Positions 33,776 through 45,900 of a stretch of 64,000 nt of DNA are shown piece by piece (position 1 is the stretch's first letter; each line of letters opens with the position of its first letter). The DNA comes from Ignelater luminosus (Eukaryota > Arthropoda > Insecta > Coleoptera > Elateridae): assembly GCA_011009095.1 (NCBI GenBank), contig VTPC01000911.1:50330-114329 (forward strand), read 5' to 3'. Under the pieces are notes generated by a model that worked only from the letters and a program-made list of their open reading frames with translations, ran no database searches and was not told where the DNA came from. The translations under genes were made by a program, and so were the position numbers.

Positions 33776-36700
33776 TTTGGAACAGAGATATAATGATTCA
33801 TTACAGCCCTCGGGACGTTATAAGGGTGGAAAAATACTTCAATGCTAGATAACACCTGAAGACCTAAATGGTATTTTTTGCATTTTTTCGATATTAAGGT
33901 TTTGCAGTTGATATTATTTATTCAATTAGGCACTAGCCGGACTTTATTTCATCTGAAATTTCATCTCTAAATTGAATATATGCGTACTAAATGCTATACT
34001 TTGCACATGTATGAAACGAATGCGAAATCTGAAAATGAATTGATTTCAGACAATGAATAGCAGGTAACAAAGCACTCATCTTCCATGTGATTTGATATTA
34101 ATCTTGCCTTTCTGGAGCAGGGTTCGTCGAGCTGAACGTCTAATAAACCGGAAGCTCAAGAGCAAAACCCAAGAAAATGGAGGAAGACCTACAGTGTGGC
34201 GAAATTACTTTATGCAATTATTTTGTTCTTGTGATAAACACTCTTCTTTAAAGTTTTTGCTCAAGTTTCTTAAACTTTATTGAGTTTTAATATGATTTTA
34301 GCAATCTGCAATCGTTTTAGCTTTAGAACGGATGAGGCCAGTTTAGTGTTGTCGTTGTGACTCTATTTGCGAAAAGGTTCATAAAAAAAGGAATCAAAAC
34401 GTTCAGATTTCTTATTTCCAAAACAGAGATCTTGGGCTTTTTACGAAATTCCATGTGTCTGAAACTGGTGGACTATTTGAGACTTGGTCCTTTTTGTCGA
34501 ATGGTTTTAATGAGTCCTGTCTTGGAAGCCAGAGCAAAGTTAAAGAACGAGCTGGATTGCTGAAATTTAAAAACGGCAAAAGAGAGTTTCTGTACGTAGC
34601 TTTTGTAGACGATTGAGTTTTTAATTTCCTTCATTTCTCTATTTTCTTCATTTCTTAAAACATTATAATTATGTTTTAAAGAAAACCTTTGTATAGCGCT
34701 GAAATGTTATTTGAGAATGTTGTAGACGTTTTAAAAGACCTGGTATTGTAATATAAAAATTGTTTCAGGACAGGCAAAAAAGGTAATAGTTTAGGTTTTT
34801 TCTATAAGTAGAAAAAAAAGTAATATATATGGCGTTTTAAATTAACCTTCTTTTTCCTTACATAGCAGAGAAATATGATATCAGGAGAAGCCGAGGTGGT
34901 ATACCTAACTGTTTTTCTCATTCTTGAATTTCCATCAATTCTCATGTACCCACTCACAAAGAACCCTCGCTTTCTGCTTGTTTACAAATTAACTTCAATG
35001 CCACCGGTTTTGCGTGCGTTTGTGTTGTTTACAAATTGGCTGTTACGGTTTGATGTCATTGACGTTATTTTAGTCATAGATAAATATTGAATAATTGAAA
35101 TGGATACTGCACTAAATTGTAAACAATATGGTAGATAGTTGACTGTTATCGCCAAACCAAGCTAAATTGTTAAATGTTACGTTGTTATTGTATCAAGAAG
35201 ATAATGATACACTTTAAATTTAATTCACGCAGACGCGCAACAACGTAATTTATTTAATTATTAAGTTTTTGTAAGTCATCATTGCTAACTATTATGGGAT
35301 GTAATTTTAAAATACGCTGCTAATTACTAGATTTCTCACTCTCGCTTTCTTTCTTTTATCGCATGGTTTTCATGGATCTTTGCAGCATATATAAATTTAG
35401 CTGCCTTTAATTTGTTCACTAAAGAATAATGATTGTGACTACAAGACAACGGATTGCATTAAAAGCCCTATACTTAACACGCACCATTAATTTTTATTAC
35501 GTGTAATTTATCAATATGAACAGAGCGTACTAATTGAAAAACAATTGCATGTTTTAGACAACAACGCTCTGTTAGTCTATTTTGTTGGGGAAGATTGTTA
35601 TCGGTGTTATGTTTTGTATAACGATATGGGGGAAAATTAGACCTCTTTATATTGATTTTGTTAGAATATGAATTGATAATCTGTTTTTTTAAGTGGCCCG
35701 TCATAATTACAGATATTCAAGCAGCTAATGTTTGTCCAAATAATATCCTTACCAGAAGATGAGTCAAATTTCAATTTCTTGTATCATATCACTCAACGAT
35801 GTCTTGAGTCTTTTTTGCCTCGGTTTTTCCCAATTTGCAGTTGTCAGTTTTTAAATGAATATCTACCTGTTATGGTGCAAAGCAGTTTTAGGCGAAACAC
35901 AAGAGTTTTCTGATCTAGGTGATTCCTATTGACATCATCTCAGATTAAGCACATCTCTAGATAACGATGGACAAAGTTAACTCACCACAATGATTGTCAG
36001 TATAACTTTGTGAACATGATGCTTCTGTAGATGAATAATCAAAATTTATTTTCGACCTGAATTGGAAGTATTTCCAAGTTTCTTTTAAGAATTTTAGTTT
36101 TTCTAGTATTTTCTTGATTTTTTTATTTTAACAGTATTTTTTGGGACACAGTTCTTATCCTTGACTATAAGGTCTTTTTTCACACAAAAAGAAACGAATT
36201 TGTTGGCATCTCTTCATTTGCGTTCTTCATCGTTTCTACGTTATTGTTTTGCACATAACGTTTACTGTAATTGTAACTGCGGAATTGTGTTAACCACAAT
36301 GCTTAAAATAAACACTCATCCATCATCTACTCGACCAAAGTAGGTAATGTTTCGTAATGCATTTTGTGCAAGCACGTGTTAGTAAGGTATGCCAACATGG
36401 TGCCACAGTGGCGTGCCAGCTAGTGTTTTCTGCAGTCTGCGTGATTTTTTTTCTGACATTACAATGCTTTGCACCAATTTTTGTGGTTAATAATCATCTC
36501 AATTTCAATTAAATTATAACTGTTCTATAATGAACTATTTTGGAATCAATTCAGTGTAATTTATTTTTGTCTTCCTAAGATTAAAACAATTCATTGTTGT
36601 GCCTTTGTGTGATTTGTTGTTTGAATCATCCGTAATTAGGAAATTGATCACATTCGCCTATGTTCTAGAACCTCTTCAGTCTGATAATATCCAATTTATT

Positions 36701-36791
36701 GCTACTAGTAATTCCCGATTTACATTTCGATTGTCATCATTCATTGAGAATTTGAATTTATTCAATTTATTCCTTCAACTTCTGTTTAGTG
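33776..36791. other. Non-coding stretch, nothing recognised
   Basis: AT-rich; open frames at 34357-34563, 34875-35090 and 35728-35913 (+) show no family motif and no convincing splice context. Confidence 0.4.
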
Positions 36792-37100
36792 TTATTTGTG
36801 TGGGCATATTAGAAAGTTGTCTACCCATGACTGGTTTAATTTTTCTGTTTCTTCATTGTCTTCTTCTTTTTCTTCATCGTTTTCTTCTTTTTCTTTATTA
36901 TCTTCTTCTTTTTCTTCATTATCTTCTTTTTCTGTTTGCTCTTCTGGTTTATACTTTTCTGATGTATTCGGTAATTTTTCAAAATTGTCTTCAACTTTGT
37001 GACTGCATTTCTAGCGAAGTTATGATATCGGCTCGTGATTTCGATTGTAGCTTTCGAGATTGTTTTATTTGTTCTAAGACTAAATTCTCAAACGTATTAT
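36792..37100 (-). pseudogene. Acidic Glu/Lys-rich coding remnant, family uncertain
   Basis: On the minus strand one frame reads FENLVLEQIKQSRKLQSKSR to a stop near 37000, and the overlapping frame from 37010 reads KVEDNFEKLPNTSEKYKPEE and then an acidic repeat of the type EDNEEKEEDNKEKEEN, ending WVDNFLICPHK at a stop (36792-36794). Joined by one frameshift, the two look like the C-terminal tail of a protein. Such helical-then-acidic tails occur in pogo/jerky-type transposases but also in many host proteins. The repeat creates a spurious hydrophobic open frame on the + strand. Confidence 0.3.
36840..36952. repeat. Degenerate TTC/TTTTTC minisatellite
   Basis: On the + strand the unit TTCTTCTTTTTCTTCATY recurs with small changes about five times. 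It corresponds to the acidic repeat of the minus-strand remnant. Confidence 0.75.
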
Positions 37101-38654
37101 TTTAAATGTTTAAAATTGGATCGTAAGATTTTCTTTTGAAAATTCCAGACTTCTGACATCCGTGTTGGATGATGGTTGCATTTTAATTTCAACCAAATTC
37201 TTGAAATGATTGTGCCAAAAATTGCTTTTGGTAACTTATTTCTTTAATTTGTTTTTTTTTCATGCCTGTGTATATGGGGTAGCTTGAAATTGTGTATGTT
37301 TTTCAAAAACTTCTTAATGGGCAGCACGCATGTTTTTCTTTAAAGAGAATTAGCGGATTAAGCTTTTCTTCCATCAGCATAGTAATATTGTCTTTTCCTG
37401 GATCACTGGTTGCCCTATAAGGAGCAGTACCTTTCTTTTTCTAATGACCTTAATTCTGCCTGGGTTTAAACAGCAATTTATTTCATCAATATTTTATAAA
37501 CGAGTTGAAGGAACATAACAGGTAACTTAGGAGATCGAAATAGGCAGTAATGCTAAATAGGATCGGTGCTACATTTCTTTTTTTTTTCTGACTGGGATTC
37601 TTTTAAAACGAACGAAGTAGTCACTACCTGGGATTCCATATCCTCTTTGATGTATTATTCGATGTTATCTCATCCAACTTGCTCTCTACAATATGGTCTG
37701 CTTCTCACGTAGAAGTCGTCATATAGCATTCTTTTATCACTCTTATTGTCAGACTTAAGCATCGCTAACGTCTGTTATGCACTTTAATCAGAGACCTTAC
37801 CTACCTGTATTCTCAACGTCTCTGTCGTGTTCAGGTGAAACATAATTCATTTTTTCATAAAAGAGGCAGTAATATGTTTCAACCCAAATCCAAACTTTAT
37901 AGTATATAGACATTTAGTTATTCTCAGTTTTTTTTGGCATAAATAATTTCAGTGATTTTGAAACTTCCAGATTACCACTTCTCTGCTTGCCACTGTATTA
38001 CTAATATGATTTTTGAACACGAGAAGGATCCTTCGGGCGCTTATGGTTACGAACCATTTCTGCGAAAAACAATCGCAGCTTAAGAAGACTTGAAAAGAAC
38101 TCAATATAGTGAAGAAAGTGAAGAACTTACTGTAAAAGCTATTGGTTTTAGTTCTCCTTCAATTGAAAATTTTTTAGGGAAAAAATCTCAATACTTTTCA
38201 GGTAATAAGCTCTAAAAGCTATCAGATAATGCAAGGTTTTGCAAGCTAACACTAAAACTATCGATTTTATTTTCTTCAAAGTAACACTTGTAACTTTGTA
38301 GTAAAACTCCTGGTAAAATACGGAGTTGTACTGACTGACGAGGTAAAGCGCTATTTTCCCACCATGCACCTTTTGTTGAATATAATGTTCAACGGAACAT
38401 AGATCAAAAATAAACAACATAGTTTTCACTTGCTCCGAATCTCCACTTATCCCGGTGTACGTCACAATTCAAAATTGTAGAAAATCCGATTTTATTTTGG
38501 AATTTGAGAATTTTGACCGAAATCTGTTTTTCTATAGAAGCTAGGAACATAAGGAATCTTATGAACCTTCTCAAATTGCAAAATTCCCAAAAATTTTTTT
38601 CCATAATTTCTATTTTTGTTTCTTTATAATAGTTTGGGTACATCTATAGAAGTT
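37101..38654. other. Non-coding stretch, nothing recognised
   Basis: AT-rich; short minus-strand frames at 38148-38465 and 38404-38643 have no recognisable motif. Minus-strand frames around 37280-37440 may belong to the same broken element as 36792-37100 but could not be identified. Confidence 0.35.
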
Positions 38655-39195
38655 AAGCTTTATTCATACCCAAATTAGTAATTAGAATTAGTAATTACAC
38701 TTAGCCGTAGAACCTTGTAAGCTTTCATAACAATGTAATCATTCAGAATAATTCAATTAGTAATTATGCTTAGTATGTAACGTAAAAGCTTGCAAGGTCC
38801 AAGCTTTTTCGTTAATTTACGTACTAATTGAAATTCTTGACATGCGCAGTTTCGTAATTTCTTGCTTTCTTGTTTGTATGGCGCGACGTCGCACTTGTCG
38901 CTTGTTCAGTCGTTCATAATCTCGAAAATCCGGAAGTTTAAGTTTTAATATTTTTTTTTTTAAGTTGAGGTGATAAGAATCACATGCGCGTTATATTTTT
39001 CACATATTTCATGGCGCTACTTAAGAAAACTGCAGTTGTTTCCAATGAATGGCTCATAGAGGGCGCAGTTAAATATTGACTGATTGTTAAATTAATTTTA
39101 ACAACGTGAATGCAAGTTTTCAAAGATATTCTAAGTGTAATTATAAGTGCTAATTCTAATTATTAATTTGGATATTGTGGATGAAGCTGTATTGT
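38655..39195. repeat. Foldback/MITE-like inverted repeat, about 0.54 kb
   Basis: Left arm from about 38655 (AAGCTTTATTCATACCCAAA, TTAGTAATTAGAATTAG, TAATTACACTTAG) is matched in reverse complement by the right arm ending near 39190 (CTAAGTGTAATTA, CTAATTCTAATTATTAATTT, GGATATTGTGGATGAAGCT). A related segment is repeated directly at about 38757. No TSD or coding sequence was identified. Confidence 0.6.
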
Positions 39196-39534
39196 TGTGC
39201 GAAACACGATCAAGTCTGAAGAGTACTTTCTTCACTGATTTTTGCCTTCAACTACTGATATCATTAACAAGCACATTTTTGTATGAGAAAATTTTGCCAA
39301 GTATTAGTCTCCATTTTAGATATTTTCAAGATCCATCACAAATTATTTTTTAAATATGGTGTAAGGCTAAAGTCACACTCAACGAAGACTTAAGTCGGTA
39401 GAATTGTTTTTGTCACCTAAACCCTTTTTATCTAATTTGTTGATTTTCACTAAACTCCTTTTAAACTTCGACCATTGTTCCTATTGAATCTTTCAGTAAC
39501 CTATGTTATATATATTTCGGATACAGTTACAATT

Positions 39535-40965
39535 GTTAATAGCATCTCGCTATATTCCCGTCATCCTGTCCAAGGTATTCTCCTATTGTAAGTTGCGGTC
39601 ATTCATAGATCTTCTCATATTCTCTTTCCACGATCTGCATGGTCTGCCCTGCTTTCTTCTTCTCTGCGGTCTCCACTGAAATATTCTTTTTGGCCATCGT
39701 TCTTTAGGCATCTTTATTAAATGTCCGAACCGCTGCAGGTAACTTCACTTTATTCTATCCAATACTGTCTCTTCTGCTTTCATCCTTGCCTTTAGTTCCT
39801 TATTCGTTCTTGCCAATTACACGGGTAATCGCTGTTTACTACCAGATATTCTGTTTTTGTTGAGCTCATCTGTAGCTCCCATTTTTGATATTCCTGATAC
39901 AACCAATTCATCTTGAGCTCTAGATTAGCGGTCGGCAACCGGTGGTCCGTGAGGTAATTTTAATGGTCCGCAAAGAAATTCGGATATCATTTAAATTCGC
40001 TGAATTATCATGTTGTGTGGTCCGAAAAATTTTAAATTGCAAATTTAGTGGCCCGCAATATCTAAAAGGTTGCCGACCGCCGCTCTAGATCATATGAGTC
40101 CTGGGCAATCACAACATGGTCATCCGCAAAACTAAGGGATGTTCTGTCTTATTTTATGGTTCACGACTTTGATAAATAGCCTGTTTATTGTACTGTTTAC
40201 ACTTAACCCCGATAACAGTAGTTTGGGTCTCTTCTGTTACCCTTCTTAAAGATAGATACCGAGTGCGCGGTCTTCCATTCTGGTGGTACCTGTACCTGTT
40301 GGTAGCAGTTGTTGATCAGCTCTGTTATTCTGTTTAACAGACCAGGGCCTCCTGCCTTGAGTAATTCTGGTCCCTCTTTATTTAGTTGAGGATTCATTAT
40401 GATATACTTACTGTGGTCTATTTTTACCTAGCAGATTTCGTAGTGTTTTTTTTTTCATTCTGGTATTGGGATTAAATCTCCTATTGTTTTGTTGATCCAG
40501 TTGCTTTTCAAGTTTTTTTACCGTTTTCCATGCCTATGATTTTCAATTTGGATACATTTTTGTTTCCAGAAATTGTTTTCTTCTATTTATATTAGTCTTC
40601 GTAGGTCTCTATGTGTGGTTTGATATTCTTCTCTACGCTGGGCCATCTTCTAGCTAGCCATCTCTTGTAAGAGTTATTTTTCTCCTTTATCATGTCTTTC
40701 ATGTCATTAGACATCCACCGAGGTTCTGTTTTTTTCCTTCACTTTCTGTTCCTAAAACTTTCCTTGCAACTTTGCTTATCATTCTTTTTATTTTTCCGTA
40801 TTCTTCTTCAATTTCGTTGCTTATGTTCGTGGTAGTTAGTTCTTCTTCTAGTCTTCTGTGAAAAAGGTCTCTGATGGTGTCTTGCTTCAGGAGGAATCGT
40901 TTGTATCGTATATTACTTTCCTTGTCTCCATGGTCTTGATTTTGATGGTCCTTGATCAGTTCCAC
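39535..40965 (-). pseudogene. LINE reverse transcriptase with a deletion around the palm domain
   Basis: The open piece 40397-40203 carries ELLKAGGPGLLNRITELINN and PPEWKTAHSVSIFKKGNRRD with a near-YRG end. Only about 70 bp later FADDHVVIAQ appears, whereas these motifs are normally separated by well over 100 residues, so much of the fingers and palm is deleted. The downstream frame is interrupted by the MITE, after which LKMNWLYQEYQKWELQMSS continues it. Stops and shifts occur later. Confidence 0.85.
39926..40082. mobile_element. 157-bp hAT-type MITE with 8-bp target duplication
   Basis: The ends TAGCGGTCGGCAACC and (reverse complement of the right end) CGGCGGTCGGCAACC are inverted repeats. 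CTCTAGAT is present directly on both sides (39918-39925 and 40083-40090), the 8-bp duplication expected from hAT transposition. The target is the RT gene of the LINE; skipping the insert and one duplicate restores the adjacent coding frame. The interior has two near-repeats of GTGGTCCGNRA type and no gene. Confidence 0.93.
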
Positions 40966-40972
40966 AATTAGC

Positions 40973-41339
40973 TCAACGCTTTACTCTACATTCTTGTGGT
41001 TTTGCTTTTGGACTTTGTCTGGTGTTAACGTATTTAATGATTGATCTTTGTTGTAAGGTTTGTCTCTCCCATGTAAATCTGTGTATGTTTTTATGACAAT
41101 CTTGGGAGTTGAGTATCCGTAGTTTATACTGCTTACCTAATTCAATCAGATATTCTCCTGAGTTGTTGACTACATCTTCTCCGTACTTACCTACAACTTC
41201 AACATTTTCCTGTGAGCCCACTGTAGCATTAAAGCCGCCTGTAATTATAATGTCTTGATGACTCTTTATCTTATTAAGGTCTTGTGATAGACTCCAGTAG
41301 AACTGATCTCTAATTTGTTGGGTGTTGTCGTCCGTTTAA
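40973..41339 (-). pseudogene. LINE endonuclease domain, C-terminal half
   Basis: From 41339 the frame reads DDNTQQIRDQFYWSLSQDLN and then IIITGGFNATVGSQENVEVV; GGFNATVG (41216-41239) is the GDFNA-type catalytic motif of the endonuclease/exonuclease/phosphatase fold, with Gly in place of the usual Asp. HKNIHRFTW and RSIIKYV follow, typical of RTE elements. The N-terminal half is absent. Confidence 0.85.
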
Positions 41340-41620
41340 TTTTTGAAATATTTCTTAATCCAAAATGATACTTCAGTTGCGTTATTATTATTATTTTAAA
41401 CATATCAAAATTATCAATTTAATCAAATTAAAGCAACTAGCAAGTCACGAAGACGAAATCTCTAAGACTGTAAATTTTGAGTAACATTTAAAATTAAAAT
41501 TTCAACGAAGTATTCATTTATTGATCCATTAGTAAGTATGAGTTATAATTTTACAATTTTAAAGTTATTGATAAGTGGCTTTTGTAAATGGCAACGTTCT
41601 CTCTTCTGGTCTTCTGTATA

Positions 41621-42913
41621 CGAGGGTGATCTGAAAAGTTTCCGACCTAACAAAGATACTAGACATTTTTTCTGAAAATTTTTTTTATTTTTCAACATGG
41701 TCTCTTTGTAACTCTACACACTTCTCCCAGCGATGCTCCCATCTCTGTAACCCGTCCAAATAGTACTCGGCATTTTTCTCTGCAAAATAATTGTTCACGA
41801 AGGTGATTGCCTCTTCATTTGACGAAAATCTTTGTCCTCCGAGCGCAATTTTTAGATGAGGGAACAAAAAGAAGTCGCTTGGGGCTAGATCTGGTGAGTA
41901 AGGCGGATGGTCAAGCAGTTCAAACCGTAATTCGTGGATTTTCGCCATGGCAACCGCTGAGGTGTGAGACGGTGCGTTGTCTTGGTGAAACAGGATTTTC
42001 TTTTTCTGCAAATGTGGCCGTTTTTTCGCAAGTTCTGCCTTCAGCTTGACAAGTAATGATGCATACTATGCTCCTGTAATGGTTTTTCCTTTTTGAAGAT
42101 AATCGATTAAAATAACTCCATGACTATCCCAAAAAACAGTCGCCATCACTTTCCCAGCCGAAAAAACAGTTTTTGCTTTTTTTTGGAGCCGGTTCCCCCT
42201 TTGCAGTCCACTGTTTGGACTGTATTTTTGTTTCGGGCGTATAATGGTGTATCCAAGTTTCATCTACAGTAATTAATCAGCGCCAAAACTCGGATTTGTT
42301 TCGCCTAAACTGCGCCAAAAGAGCGTTGGAAATATTCATTCGAACACGCTTTTGGTCTAACGTGAGCAAACGCGGCACCCAACGCGCGGACAGCTTTCTC
42401 ATGCCTAAATGTTGATTTAATATGTAACAAAGACGTTCTTTTGACAAGTTCATAACCTCTGCTATCTCTCTCACTTTAATTCGGCGGTCGTCTAGCACCA
42501 TTTGGTGAACTTTGGCGATGTTTTCGTCGGTAGTTGCAGTTTTTGGACGTCCCGAACGTTCATCGTCTCCCAAGCTCTTACGACCACGTTTAAAGTCAGT
42601 AGCCCAAAATTTCATTGTGGTAAATGATGGTGCAGAGTCCCCATACACAGAATCCAACTCGTCTTTTATTTGCAAAGGCGTATTGCCTTTCAAAAAGAAA
42701 TATTTAATGACAGCTCGATACTCGATTTTGTCCATTTTTACAAAAAAACTCACATCAACTCACTCAAACGACTGTTACATAAAAACTGCGCGTCCAAAAT
42801 GGCTGAAACTTGGGTGAGTAACTGTCAACAGATGAACAACGAAATTCAGTAGCTTTTATTTACAAGTGCTGCCATCTTCACATTGAGGTCGGAAACTTTT
42901 CAGACCACCCTCG
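41621..42913 (-). mobile_element. Nearly full-length mariner (DD34D), best preserved in the window
   Basis: The terminal repeats are CGAGGGTGATCTGAAAAGTT (left, 41621) and, reversed, CGAGGGTGGTCTGAAAAGTT (right, ending 42913), with one difference over about 28 bp. TA is present at 41619-41620 and 42914-42915. Length 1293 bp and a single minus-strand transposase gene are normal for mariner. It is related to but distinct from the copy at 7540-8875. Confidence 0.95.
41685..42735 (-). pseudogene. Mariner transposase pseudogene with intact DD34D triad
   Basis: Met at 42735 begins MDKIEYRAVIKYFFLKGNTP; the N-terminal half has two helix-turn-helix regions and the RWVPRLLTLDQKRVR linker. The first Asp is in VDETWIHHYTPE (42253-42267), the second in FHQDNAPSH and the third in SPDLAPSD; exactly 34 residues separate the last two. 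Three lesions are visible: TGA at 42277-42279 (an Arg is expected), an extra base in the T run 42177-42184, and TAG at 42066-42068 (a Tyr is expected). The C-terminus HRWEKCVELQRDHVEK is normal. The 350-codon length agrees with the family. Confidence 0.95.
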
Positions 42914-42915
42914 TA

Positions 42916-45900
42916 TGGTGAGTTTTTACGTTTTAATTGAATTTCCGGAAAGTTCATTGATGGTCTTTGTGGTAGCTGAGATACATGTTAGACATTACGA
43001 GGTGCTTATTTAACAAACTAATAGAGTGCTTTAATTATCGATTATTGTCATATCACTGTGTTCATTATTGATTTAATCACGTGTTTAACATTAGTCTAGA
43101 ATATTTTATCTCTGCTTCACATCCATCATATACGAAGATTGATAAGAACGTAAAGTTGCAGATTTTATTCAGCTTTAGACCAGTTGAACTACTAACGGTT
43201 TCGTTCGTTTTCAGCAAAGGTTGAGAGTCAGACAAAAATGTGTAACATCGAGGTCATAATAGCGCCGAAAATTTGCATAACTAGGAAATTTGTATGACAA
43301 TTCCAAAAATGTTATTTTAAAAACAGAACCTGAGGGAGGTGAATATGAAAACAAAGATGGCAAGCACTTGATTAAAGAGAGATGAAAGAGTAAAATTTCA
43401 AGTCAAAGATGCAATTTCGAAATGTGAAAGTACTTGGTCAGTTTTGCTCTTCTAGGTTCTTGCTGGAAATGAATGTTTGTTTAGAAAACCCAGTCTGAAA
43501 TATTTCCCGTCCAACTTCAAGGTAAGATATGTCGGTAATAGAACTTGATTATGCAAAGAAGTGTTTTACTAATTATCTTCAAGTCATTAGAACTAATCAG
43601 CAGAGGTCCGTAGCGACGACCATGCTAAATGTAGAAAGCTCCTAAGCCATAACTGCTTTGTTTCTAATTTACACAAGTGTACTGTTCCATCTTGAAGTGC
43701 ATTTGTTGTTTTTAAAGCTAGACCTTTTTCAAGATAACACACTTTTTATGTTCTCTTTTGCTTTATACAATGTAATATTACCAACATAGCTCTAAATTAT
43801 TTTTTCTTGGGTTTCTTACACTTTCTCATAAAGGAAAATGCGTACTATTTTATTAACCAGATTGCAAATAAAAGGAAACTAACATATGACGTATCATCAT
43901 CATACATAATAAAAAGGAATGGCGCTTTTGTGAACTAAAGGAAGCGTACGCAAACAACATGAATGTTCCGGTTAGCCCCTGACCGTATGTTCCTAACCCA
44001 CGCCATACATCCCCGAAATGAAATCGCTGAAACTGGGATTGCGGCTGCTGACGGTCTAGAATTCCTGCACCGCAAAATGTTACAACTCATTTTTAGCGAT
44101 TTCTTTTGTTCAAGAAAACCATAAACGTAGATAGTTAGCCCTTTCTTTTACTGTATCATAAAGTAATTGATTGTATTGATTTAATAAATATTCAAAAGTT
44201 GACCTTTTTGATATAGATGTAGCCTGTTGTCTGTTGTAATTATTTAATTTTCAGTGTCAGTAATTTTATAAAATTTATTAAACTAATTATTAAAAATTGA
44301 TTCAAGAAAAGTATGAATGTGCAAGTAGAATTCTTCGGGTTATCATTTTTCATGAATGCTATTTTTTGTTTTGGACAGCTTTTATTAATTTGTATTTTTA
44401 ATAAATCAAACGGATTTTAGCCTGTATTAGTCCGTGTCAAATACTCATAAATAATTGGATAAATCCAGCATGAAGAAATATGAAGTTTTGTATATATTTT
44501 GTTTTTCCCTTCAGATCTAACATTTTTCATTCCTTTTATCGCAAACGTTTAGAATAAAACGGCTTTGAAGATAGTGTTGATACGCATGCAATAAATTCAA
44601 ATTATGAGCACTGGAAGGCTTTTTATACGTGCAAAGTATACGTAAAGACTCACTGACTGAGAAAACCACCGTCAACCTTCACCTAATTTTTCTCTACCAT
44701 TTTGTGTCGCCTAAAAATTTATTGAGTGGTGGTGGTAACTTTTTAGCTCTACCACTGTTTCTTTATCTCATTTTTTCTTTTGTTGTAATAAATTTTGAAA
44801 CGCCACCATAGGTAAGAAAACCATATTTTATGTGTTTTTTCGTGCACATATTATACATTATACATATTTCAAAACTCATTGCGCATTTTTATAAATAAAA
44901 CTGTAATCTTTGCTCTAGCGAGTTTGTAAAGGTTATCGTGAAATGGTTAAATTCTTATTTGTTTATCTTATAATTTATAAAAGTAATAAGTTGAGACACT
45001 TCATCATAGCGTAGTTTATTCAATTAATTTATAACTGACTTGCACTTAATTGTTTTTTGATCCCTTGAACAATTAATGTTTTAGACATGTATCCTGATGA
45101 ATATCAATTGTAATACATTAAATAACTGAAAAAATGACATTTCCAAATAAATAATCACACTCCTTCCCAGACTATAATTAAGATGAATGTATTGCCACGC
45201 GCTTTTCGTCTTGCTGAAAGATTGTTTTGAATGTTTCTATTTCATTATGGCAAAAGTTTCTTAGAAGCTCTAAATATTATTTGTAAGTAGCGTAGGTAGC
45301 TTAAACCGTGCAGAACTTCAAGGAATAATGAAATTCAAAAGAAAAATGAGTAGGTTCTGAAATAAGCTCTCCCGCTTAGTTTTCAAAATATGGAAACACT
45401 GATAATGAAAGGATTTGTAAAATGTAACACTGTCTGATTTCACATTTAGAATTAATTTGTTGTTTTTTTATTTCCCAATTGGAAAAAGAATGAAAAACCC
45501 TTTAAACACGAAATGAAGTTTCTTTTGACTATTAATTAGCAATTCATGCTGGAAACAGTTATACGTATAAAGTGCATTAAATATTCGAAAGCCTCCAAGG
45601 ATTATGTTATTTATTATTAAAATTTCTATATTCTTAGGGTGTATAGAAAAGGGAACATTCAGTAGAAAAGGTCATTTACATAAATCTGCATACTGTTTAA
45701 GCTTTAATTTCTATTTTAATTAAGTGTTTGTTGGTCAAAAATAACTCTTTTTTGATAGATTGATGAAAGAGTTATTTGTCACAGACTAAAAAGATGTATC
45801 TACAAGGTTAGCTGTTACGAATGGTAACAATGAGATGACATAAATTCCGTTAATGGAGAAGAAGTATAATTTATAGGAAGCTTTAGAGAATTTTCTTTGC

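Larger units (their letters stand above)
39535..41339 (-). mobile_element. RTE-like LINE with internal deletion and a nested hAT MITE
   Basis: Minus-strand fragments appear in order: end of the endonuclease domain (41339 to about 40975), connecting region (about 40965-40699), RT lead-in (40397-40203), catalytic loop FADD (40119-40130), KTEYLVVNSD segment (about 39830-39860), and a basic C-terminus with RWPKRIFQWRPQRRRKQGR (about 39630-39690). The copy is 5'-truncated, since the first half of the endonuclease is missing. A 157-bp hAT-type MITE interrupts it at 39926-40082. The sequence is a different, better preserved RTE lineage than the copy at 1-1905. Confidence 0.88.

Noticed and set aside
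36599-37105. 168-codon + strand frame with long Leu/Phe-rich hydrophobic stretch
   Set aside because: It is the complement of the Glu/Lys-rich minus-strand repeat; the hydrophobic run follows from the TTC-type minisatellite.
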